Assembly (NCBI GenBank): GCA_035628915.1 | Contig: DASPIW010000022.1 | Span: 62,001 to 126,000 of the forward strand | Length of the DNA: 64,000 nucleotides | Source of the DNA: JARBUG01 sp035628915 | GTDB lineage: Bacteria > Bacillota > Sulfobacillia > Symbiobacteriales > Symbiobacteriaceae | Reading direction: 5' to 3' | Shown: positions 58,316 through 64,000 of the stretch, piece by piece | Layout of the letters: each line of letters begins with the position of its first letter | Numbering within the stretch: position 1 is the first letter of the stretch | The notes under the pieces: model-generated | What the model saw: the letters and a program-made list of their open reading frames with translations, nothing else | Databases searched by the model: none | What the model was told of the DNA's origin: nothing | Made by a program: the position numbers and the translations under genes

Positions 58316-58741
58316 GTGACAAAGAAGCTGGTAGCGTTTGTATGCACCGGCAACTCGTGCCGGAGCCAGATGGCGGAAGGGTGGGCGAGGTCCCTCGCCG
58401 GCGACAGGTGGGAAGTTTACAGCGCCGGCCTCGAAGCACACGGGGTGAACCCCCGGGCTGTCAAGGTGATGGCTGAGGCGGGTGTCGACATTTCGGACCA
58501 GACCTCGAAAACCCTCGATTTCGGCATCTACAACCAGCAGCAAGTGATCATCACCCTGTGCGGAGATGCCAACGAGCGGTGTCCGATTATGCCGCCGACC
58601 GCCCTCGTGCGCCGCCATTGGGATCTGCCCGACCCGGCGAAGGCCAGCGGCACCGAAGCGGAGATTCTATCGCAGTTCCGGGCGGTGCGCGACGATATTC
58701 GTCGCCGCATCGAGGCCCTGTTGATCGAACTGGAAGGGTAA
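58316..58741 (+). CDS. arsC: Arsenate reductase, thioredoxin-coupled type
   Basis: A 141-residue low-molecular-weight phosphatase-type ArsC. The P-loop CTGNSCRS has Cys10 and Cys15; Cys82 and Cys89 (TLCGDANERCP) form the redox relay with the same numbers as in Staphylococcus aureus ArsC. It reduces As(V) to As(III) using thioredoxin. GTG start at 58316 behind GGGGGAG. Followed by acr3. Confidence 0.95.
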   Translation: MTKKLVAFVCTGNSCRSQMAEGWARSLAGDRWEVYSAGLEAHGVNPRAVKVMAEAGVDISDQTSKTLDFGIYNQQQVIITLCGDANERCPIMPPTALVRRHWDLPDPAKASGTEAEILSQFRAVRDDIRRRIEALLIELEG

Positions 58742-58788
58742 ACAGACCAGGTCTCCGACTGCAATAACCGACTAGAGGAGGCCCACCT

Positions 58789-59841
58789 ATGGACGCACCG
58801 GTCTCAAAGCGCCTGTCCTTCCTGGATCGTTTTCTCACGCTCTGGATCTTTCTTGCGATGGCAATCGGGGTCGGCATCGGCTATTTGGTCCCGGGTGTAG
58901 AGGGCTTCATGAACCGCTTTCAGGTTGGCACCACGAACATTCCCATCGCCGTTGGCCTGATCCTGATGATGTTCCCGCCGCTGGCCAAAGTCCGCTATGA
59001 AGAACTCGGCGATGTGTTCCGCGACTGGAAGGTGCTCGGCCTCTCGCTCGTGCAGAACTGGGTCGTCGGACCGCTCTTGATGTTCTTCCTCGCGATTACC
59101 TTCCTGCACAACTACCCAGAGTATATGGTCGGCCTGATCATGATTGGTCTCGCGCGATGCATCGCCATGGTCATCGTCTGGAATGACCTCGCCAAGGGCG
59201 ACACCCAATACGCCGCCGGTCTGGTCGCCTTCAACAGCATTTTCCAGGTTTTCTTCTACAGCGTCTACGCCTGGTTCTTCATCACCGTGCTACCGCCAAT
59301 CTTTGGCCTTAGCGGCAGCGCTGTGGATGTCTCCATCGGGCAAATTGCCGAAAGCGTCATGATCTACCTCGGCATCCCGTTCGCAGCCGGTTTTGTGACT
59401 CGCTTCGCGCTGGTGCGGACCAAGGGCAAACACTGGTACGAAACGCAGTTCATCCCCAAAATCAGCCCCATCACGCTGGTGGCCCTGCTGTTCACCATCG
59501 TGGTGATGTTCAGCCTGAAGGGCAACCTGATCGTGCAGATCCCGCTTGATGTGGTCCGTATCGCCATCCCGCTTGTCATCTACTTCGTGGTCATGTTCCT
59601 GGTCAGTTTCTTCATGAGCAAGCGGGTCGGTGCGAACTACCCGAAGAGCACCACGCTCTCATTCACGGCCGCCAGCAACAACTTCGAGTTGGCGATTGCC
59701 GTGGCGGTCGCCGTCTTCGGCATCAACTCCGGGGCGGCCTTTGCCGCGGTCATCGGTCCGCTGGTCGAGGTGCCGGTACTGATCAGCCTGGTGAACGTCG
59801 CCCTGGCGTTCCGTCGCCGGTACTGGTCCTCGCCGGCCTGA
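58789..59841 (+). CDS. acr3: Acr3 arsenite efflux permease
   Basis: A 350-residue membrane protein with ten helices. Conserved Cys124 (IGLARCIAMVIVWNDLAKGD) and the NNFELAIAVAVAVFGI Glu region are the substrate-path residues of Acr3. It exports As(III) and is probably coupled to ArsA in this operon. ATG follows a GAGGAGG site. Next, after a 141-bp gap, is the PhnD-like gene. Confidence 0.95.
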   Translation: MDAPVSKRLSFLDRFLTLWIFLAMAIGVGIGYLVPGVEGFMNRFQVGTTNIPIAVGLILMMFPPLAKVRYEELGDVFRDWKVLGLSLVQNWVVGPLLMFFLAITFLHNYPEYMVGLIMIGLARCIAMVIVWNDLAKGDTQYAAGLVAFNSIFQVFFYSVYAWFFITVLPPIFGLSGSAVDVSIGQIAESVMIYLGIPFAAGFVTRFALVRTKGKHWYETQFIPKISPITLVALLFTIVVMFSLKGNLIVQIPLDVVRIAIPLVIYFVVMFLVSFFMSKRVGANYPKSTTLSFTAASNNFELAIAVAVAVFGINSGAAFAAVIGPLVEVPVLISLVNVALAFRRRYWSSPA

Positions 59842-59982
59842 TCGAGGCGCTGCCTTTCCACAGGGACAGCTAGGGTCGCACTATTCAAGCATAGCGCTTT
59901 ATTGCCCATCCCACAGAGGAAGCCAACGGATGATCTGTCGGGCCTGCATGGTTTACAATTCGAAGAGAACGGAGGTGTCTGC

Positions 59983-60903
59983 GTGCGCCGCATCGCTGGA
60001 ACTTTTCTCCTCGCGTTTTTCCTGCTGGCCGGCTGCAGCCAATCGAGCAACGTCCGGCAGGTCCGGCTGACGAATGTCGCTTCAGCTCCCGCCGTCCCCG
60101 CCGACTCCAGCCCTGAGACAATGCCGATTCGGGTCGCTGCTGCCTCGATCGTCTCGCCGCAGGAGACCATCCGCAGCTATGGGCTTTTCTTCAACTACCT
60201 GGAGCGCGAGGTCGGGCATCAGATCGATCTGGTACAGCGCAAGACGTATGAGGAGACGTACGACCTGCTGAGGTACGGAACCCTGGACATGGCGATGGTG
60301 TGCACGTATCTATACGTTCGCGGACATGATGAGATTGGGGTTGACCTCCTGGCTGCACCGCAGGTAAATGGCAGAGCGCAATACCGCTCCCTTGTCATCG
60401 TCAGGGCGGACAGCCAGATTGAGGATTTCGGAGATCTGGCCGGGAAGCGGTTTGCGTTCACCGACCCGCTGTCAACAAGCGGGCGCCTCTACCCGCTCTC
60501 GGTGCTCAGGGAACTGGGCGTTGAGCCGGGCGCCTTCTTCGCCTCCACCACCTACACGTATAGCCATGACAACTCCATCAAGGCAGTGGTGCAGGGAGTG
60601 GTTGACGGAGCCGCCGTTGACAGCCTGGTCTTCGACCAGTGGGCTGTAAAAAACCCGGAGCTGGGGCTAAGCCTGCGCGTGGTGGATCACTCGGACTGGT
60701 TGCCCAGCCCGCCCATGATCGTGAGCAAGAAAGTCGATCCCCATCTGCGGGAGGCCTTCCGCGAGGCGCTGCTTGGCATGCATGAAGATCCCGAAGGCAA
60801 GCGGATCCTCGCTGAGCTGGGTATCGAGCAGTTTGTGCTGCAACGGGATGAAGATTACGCCCCTGTACGCGAGTTGGCCCGGAAAGCGGGGGTACTGCCG
60901 TGA
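59983..60903 (+). CDS. PhnD-family phosphate-like-oxyanion binding lipoprotein (possible arsenite/arsenate sensor)
   Basis: A 306-residue lipoprotein. Signal MRRIAGTFLLAFFLLAGC has lipobox LAGC. PhnD fold: IRVAAASIVSPQETIRSYGLFFNYLE, ERKTYEETYDLLRYGTLDMAM-type segment and FAFTDPLSTSGRLYPLSVL. A single mature-chain Cys lies in AMVCTYLYVRG, at the place where As(III)-sensing AioX proteins carry a Cys; this comparison is from memory. GTG 59983 follows GGAGGTG. It overlaps the histidine kinase gene by 4 bp (GTGA), which suggests it senses arsenite or arsenate and signals to that kinase, as AioX does to AioS. Confidence 0.82.
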   Translation: MRRIAGTFLLAFFLLAGCSQSSNVRQVRLTNVASAPAVPADSSPETMPIRVAAASIVSPQETIRSYGLFFNYLEREVGHQIDLVQRKTYEETYDLLRYGTLDMAMVCTYLYVRGHDEIGVDLLAAPQVNGRAQYRSLVIVRADSQIEDFGDLAGKRFAFTDPLSTSGRLYPLSVLRELGVEPGAFFASTTYTYSHDNSIKAVVQGVVDGAAVDSLVFDQWAVKNPELGLSLRVVDHSDWLPSPPMIVSKKVDPHLREAFREALLGMHEDPEGKRILAELGIEQFVLQRDEDYAPVRELARKAGVLP

Positions 60904-62288
60904 GGCACCTCCTGCTCCGGTTCGCAGCGTGGAGCCAGGGATTCAGCGTTCAGTCTAAAATTATCGGCCTGGCAGTCGGATTGGTGCTGCTGATGGGCAC
61001 CGCAGCCGCCCTTCTGGCTCAATCCAGCTTCACACAATCCACCACGGCTGAGCTGGAACGGCGCGGCGCCTCCATCGCCCGGGACGTGGCAGCGCGCGGC
61101 GTCGACATGCTGCTGACGCACAATGCGCTCGGCCTCCACGAACTTGTGGCCGAGACGATGACCAATAACGAAGACGTCCGGTATGTGGTCATTCTGGACG
61201 CCAGAGGTCAAGTCAGAGCCCATACGTTCGGCAAGGGCTTCCCCGCTGACCTGCTGGGGTTGCCGAAACCCAGGAAAGGGGAACGGGACCTGGTCACCGT
61301 GCTGCAGACGGAAGAAGGCCGCCTGCATGACGTAGCCGTTCCCGTCCTGGAGGGTACTGCGGGAACGGTTCGGGTCGGGATGTCGCCGCAGCGCCTGCGC
61401 CGGGCGGCGATGACGCAGGCGGAATGGCTTGCGCTTGCCATGTTGGGCGTGGCTGTGGTCGCCATGCTTGGAGCCTATGGCCTGACTCTGATTCTGACCC
61501 GTCCGATCATCGGTCTGGCCAAAGTCTCGAAGGCAGCCGCCAAAGGCGATCTGTCCCGCCGGGTGCCCCCCGGCCCTCCCGACGAAGTGGGCCTACTGAC
61601 GGACTCGTTCAACCACATGCTTGACCAGCTTCAGGAAGCCCAACAGATGCGCAATGAGTTGCTCGATCGGATCATTGCAGCCCAGGAAGATGAACGCCGC
61701 CGGATTGCCCGTGAGCTGCACGACGAAACGAGTCAGGCCATTACGTCCATCGTCGTGGGGCTGCGGGCTCTCGAAGAGTCTCATCCTGAGGTGACGGATA
61801 CTTCGGTGGAGCTCAGGCAACTGGCCACCGCCACCCTGGACGAAATCCACAGTCTCATTCTCGAACTGCGCCCCCGGGCGCTGGACGAACTGGGGTTGGT
61901 GGCGGCGCTTCGGCGCTACATCGCTGATTTCGGACTGAAACACGGAATCCGTACGGAACTCCAGGTAGTCGGCCATGAAGCCCGACTGCCCGCCCGCATC
62001 GAGACCTGTCTGTACCGGGTGGTCCAGGAGGCGCTCACCAATGTGGCGCGCCATTCGGGCGCCTCCGCCGCCAGCGTCGTCCTTGATCTGCGTCCGCCGA
62101 CTGCGTCAGCCATTGTTGAAGATGACGGCCGGGGTTTTGCCCCCGACGAGGTGGGGCAGCGGTCGCTGGGCCTCCTTGGCATGCGCGAGCGTGCGGCTCT
62201 GCTCAACGGCAGTGTCACAATCGAGTCGAAGATTGGGGCGGGAACCACGTTGTTTGTGAAGATCCCCGTGAAGGAGGAGTTGGCGTGA
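60900..62288 (+). CDS. Sensor histidine kinase (NarX/NreB type)
   Basis: A 462-residue kinase. Helix 1 at about residues 21-41, a short extracytoplasmic domain (about 42-172) and helix 2 at about 175-200; HAMP (RPIIGLAKVSKAAAKGDLSRRV). The HisKA_3 box RRIARELHDETSQ has phospho-His274. The HATPase contains VVQEALTNVARHSGA, VEDDGRGF, LGLLGMRERA. It pairs with the LuxR-type regulator that follows (GTGA overlap). The PhnD-like protein directly upstream should be its ligand-bearing partner. Confidence 0.93.
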   Translation: MRHLLLRFAAWSQGFSVQSKIIGLAVGLVLLMGTAAALLAQSSFTQSTTAELERRGASIARDVAARGVDMLLTHNALGLHELVAETMTNNEDVRYVVILDARGQVRAHTFGKGFPADLLGLPKPRKGERDLVTVLQTEEGRLHDVAVPVLEGTAGTVRVGMSPQRLRRAAMTQAEWLALAMLGVAVVAMLGAYGLTLILTRPIIGLAKVSKAAAKGDLSRRVPPGPPDEVGLLTDSFNHMLDQLQEAQQMRNELLDRIIAAQEDERRRIARELHDETSQAITSIVVGLRALEESHPEVTDTSVELRQLATATLDEIHSLILELRPRALDELGLVAALRRYIADFGLKHGIRTELQVVGHEARLPARIETCLYRVVQEALTNVARHSGASAASVVLDLRPPTASAIVEDDGRGFAPDEVGQRSLGLLGMRERAALLNGSVTIESKIGAGTTLFVKIPVKEELA

Positions 62289-62923
62289 GCCAGCGGGTTC
62301 TGCTGATCGACGACCACGCGGTGCTGCGCTCCGGGCTTCGCCTGCTCCTGCAGACGCAGCCGGACTTCGAGGTCGTTGGCGAGGCCGCCGACGGTGCCCA
62401 GGGCCTGCAGGAGATCCGGAAGATCAAGCCGGACCTGGTGATCCTGGACCTGAGCATGCCGGGCCTTGGGGGCCTGGAGACACTGAAGCGGGTGACGGCC
62501 GAGCAGCCTTGGCTGAAGATCGTAATCCTCACCATGCACGATGACTCCGAGTTTGTGCGCACGGCGATTACAGCGGGAGCCAAGGGCTACGTTCTGAAGC
62601 GGGCCGCCGACACCGAGCTGCTGAACGCTCTCCGCATCGTGGGGGCAGGTGGAACGTACATCTACCCCTCGGTGGCCGCCCAACTGATCATGGAGTCCGG
62701 CCGTGAGAGCAAGGTCCAGGCCGGCAAGCTGAGCGCCCGGGAAGCCGAAGTCCTGCAGTTCATTGCCCTCGGCTACACCCAGCAGGAGATCGCGGAGCGG
62801 CTCGCGCTTAGCACGAAGACGGTGGAAACCCATAAGGCACGAATCAGCGAGAAACTCGGGCTGAAAACCCGGGCAGAGCTGGTCCGGTATGCCGTCAACC
62901 ATGGACTTGTCCAAATGGATTAG
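62285..62923 (+). CDS. LuxR/NarL-type response regulator
   Basis: A 212-residue regulator. Receiver: VLLIDDHAVLRSGLRLLL, phospho-Asp55 (LVILDLSMPG), VILTMHDD and the K of YVLKRAAD. LuxR HTH: LSAREAEVLQFIALGYTQQEIAERLALSTKTVETHKARI. It likely activates the downstream Fe-S/NrfD gene cluster and perhaps the arsenic operon in response to the PhnD-like sensor. A strong terminator follows. Confidence 0.94.
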   Translation: MSQRVLLIDDHAVLRSGLRLLLQTQPDFEVVGEAADGAQGLQEIRKIKPDLVILDLSMPGLGGLETLKRVTAEQPWLKIVILTMHDDSEFVRTAITAGAKGYVLKRAADTELLNALRIVGAGGTYIYPSVAAQLIMESGRESKVQAGKLSAREAEVLQFIALGYTQQEIAERLALSTKTVETHKARISEKLGLKTRAELVRYAVNHGLVQMD

Positions 62924-62935
62924 CACAAAAGTACT

Positions 62936-62975
62936 AGGCCGTGTCAGGGAAACCCTGATACGGCCTTTCACTTTC
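62936..62975 (+). terminator. Terminator after the response regulator gene
   Basis: AGGCCGTGTCAGGG (62936-62949) pairs with CCCTGATACGGCCT (62953-62966), one G-U wobble, AAA loop, then TTCACTTTC. It separates the regulatory genes from the respiratory genes. Confidence 0.88.
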
Positions 62976-63053
62976 AGGGTTTTCGCTGATAACGCCGAGC
63001 GGCCTTTCCTGACATGATGTTAGTGAACGGAATAACGAAGAGGAGGTCAAGAC

Positions 63054-63806
63054 ATGGCAGGAAAAGAGCTTCTCCCTTTGCCGGCGAGCGCCACCCAGCC
63101 CGATGCCGATGTGCTGCTGCGCATGATGGCAGACATGCGGCGGGCCCTGGCCAAACCGGTATCGGAGCGCCGCTGGGTGATGGTCATCGACCTGCGTAAG
63201 TGCATTGGCTGCCACGCCTGCACCGTCTCCTGCATCGCCGAGAACAAGCTTCCCCCCGGCGTGGTCTACCGGCCCGTCATCGAACAGGAGTCCGGCACCT
63301 ACCCCCACGTTGCCCGCACAGCCACACCCCGCCCGTGCATGCACTGCGACAACCCGCCGTGCGTTCCGGTCTGCCCGGTGGCCGCCACCTTCAAGCGGCC
63401 GGACGGCATCGTCCAGGTCAACTATGACGAGTGCATCGGCTGCCGGTACTGCATCGCGGCCTGCCCCTATGGCGCCCGCACCTTTGACTTCGGTGACTAC
63501 TACACGAAAAACACGCCCGGTGGCGTTCAGGCCTACGAAAAGGCAGCCACCTTTGAGTACGGCAAGAAGCGGGTGCGGGACCACGAGGCATCGCCCATCG
63601 GTAACGTCCGCAAGTGCCACTTCTGCGTCCACCGGCTCGAGGAAGGCATGCTGCCGTCCTGCACGTCGACCTGCGTCGGGCGGGCCACCTTCTTTGGTGA
63701 TGCCAACGATCCCGAGAGCCTGGTCCACGAACTGCTCGGCTCGCCGAACATCCAGACCTTGAAGCCCGAAGAGAATACGAAGCCCCGGGTCTACTACCTG
63801 GTATAG
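63054..63806 (+). CDS. Four-cluster iron-sulfur protein of molybdoenzyme type (ArrB/PsrB/DmsB-like)
   Basis: A 250-residue ferredoxin-like subunit. Sixteen cysteines in four groups, starting at residues 50 (CIGCHACTVSC), 95 (CMHCDNPPCVPVCP), 127 (CIGCRYCIAACPYG) and 188 (CHFC, with SCTSTC at 202-207), give four [4Fe-4S] clusters. It transfers electrons between a molybdopterin catalytic subunit and a membrane quinol subunit. It has no Tat signal, so it would travel with the catalytic subunit. ATG follows GAGGAGG. Next is an NrfD-like gene. The catalytic subunit is expected beyond the right edge; arsenate reductase is a good guess from the context, but polysulfide or thiosulfate reductase is possible. 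Confidence 0.93.
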   Translation: MAGKELLPLPASATQPDADVLLRMMADMRRALAKPVSERRWVMVIDLRKCIGCHACTVSCIAENKLPPGVVYRPVIEQESGTYPHVARTATPRPCMHCDNPPCVPVCPVAATFKRPDGIVQVNYDECIGCRYCIAACPYGARTFDFGDYYTKNTPGGVQAYEKAATFEYGKKRVRDHEASPIGNVRKCHFCVHRLEEGMLPSCTSTCVGRATFFGDANDPESLVHELLGSPNIQTLKPEENTKPRVYYLV

Positions 63807-63818
63807 GAGGTGCGGCAC

Positions 63819-64000
63819 ATGAAAGCGACTCGTTATCTGTTCGGGGTCCTGTGGGCCGTCGCCTTCGTTCTGGGCCTGGTCGGGGTGTACCAGCGGCTCA
63901 CCAACGGCCACATGCTCGCCGGCTATGGCAGCTACGTCGTCTGGGGTCTCTGGGTAGCGGCCTACGCCTACTTCGTCGGCCTCTCCGCCGGTTCGTTCCT
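63819..64000 (+). CDS. NrfD/PsrC-like membrane subunit (5' part)
   Basis: The gene starts at ATG 63819, seven bases after AGGAGG, and runs off the window after about 60 codons. Visible sequence: MKATRYLFGVLWAVAFVLGL (first helix), YQRLTNGHMLAGYGSYVVWGLW, then AAYAYFVGLSAGSF (second helix). GSYVVWGLWVAAY and GLSAGSF follow the NrfD/PsrC quinol-oxidising subunit pattern. It would anchor the Fe-S subunit and link to the menaquinone pool. Confidence 0.85.
   Translation, partial: MKATRYLFGVLWAVAFVLGLVGVYQRLTNGHMLAGYGSYVVWGLWVAAYAYFVGLSAGSF

Noticed and set aside
1..64000. Search for CRISPR arrays, IS elements, integrases, tRNA and rRNA genes
   Set aside because: No repeat-spacer pattern, transposase-like protein, terminal inverted repeat pair or RNA gene was found; transfer is suggested only by the junction at 38550.

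Overview
The window is GC-rich DNA with strong AGGAGG-type ribosome binding sites, frequent GTG/TTG starts, many 4-bp start/stop overlaps and long co-directional operons. It mixes anaerobic enzymes (glycyl radical enzyme, ferredoxin-dependent 2-oxoacid oxidoreductase, phosphotransbutyrylase/butyrate kinase) with a multihaem cytochrome c and a respiratory Fe-S/NrfD module. This suggests a high-GC, probably thermophilic, facultatively anaerobic Firmicute of the Symbiobacterium type. That placement is inferred from gene content, not from a marker gene. No rRNA, tRNA, IS element, prophage or CRISPR array was seen.

Layout. 1-1643: end of glcF and complete glcD (FAD-linked 2-hydroxyacid dehydrogenase). 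1763-4291: ZIP metal transporter, NmrA-type oxidoreductase and a MarR regulator with two matching operators. 4415-12730 (minus): an 11-gene operon of LarA-type racemase, Buk, Ptb, an unassigned P-loop ATPase, a four-subunit 2-oxoacid:ferredoxin oxidoreductase, an ECF S-component, a DUF1893 protein and an Mpv17-like membrane protein. Four IclR-type operators lie between it and the iclR gene (12884-13693). 14007-17182: two tandem paralogous proteins of unknown function, one with a signal peptide. 17358-21381 (minus): glycyl radical enzyme, activase and GntR repressor, with a clear promoter and operator. 21536-23035: nine-haem cytochrome c. 23620-27973: receiver-less winged-helix protein, modABC and a HTH/molybdate-binding-like regulator.

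28023-37908 (minus): a 9-gene sugar-acid operon of ribose-type ABC transporter with two permeases, GntR, FGGY kinase, FAD oxidoreductase, phosphotriesterase-family lactonase/hydrolase and KDPG aldolase. 38291-39146: two gene remnants (DUF2325 and the C-terminal half of an MFS exporter) joined head to head at about 38550. 39160-55243 (minus): a 16-gene operon that joins amino-sugar genes (NagB-like deaminase, BadF/NagK-type kinase, amidase, NeuD-type acyltransferase) to two Gfo/Idh/MocA dehydrogenases, a zinc alcohol dehydrogenase, an aldehyde dehydrogenase, an FGGY kinase, a cupin phosphoglucose isomerase, a 2-hydroxyacid dehydrogenase, a HAD phosphatase and a taurine/nitrate-type ABC importer, under a GntR/UTRA regulator. 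It matches no pathway I know and is the best candidate for an undescribed system.

55569-64000 (plus): arsR-arsD-arsA-(49-aa membrane peptide)-arsC-acr3, then a PhnD-like lipoprotein, histidine kinase and LuxR-type response regulator, then a four-cluster Fe-S protein and the start of an NrfD-type membrane subunit. Together these look like an arsenic resistance, sensing and respiration island that continues beyond the right edge.

Working together. GlcDF, LarA, the 2-oxoacid oxidoreductase, Ptb and Buk form a plausible route from 2-hydroxy acids to acyl-CoA, acyl-phosphate and ATP. The molybdate importer would supply cofactor to molybdo- or tungstoenzymes, possibly the catalytic subunit expected beyond the right edge.
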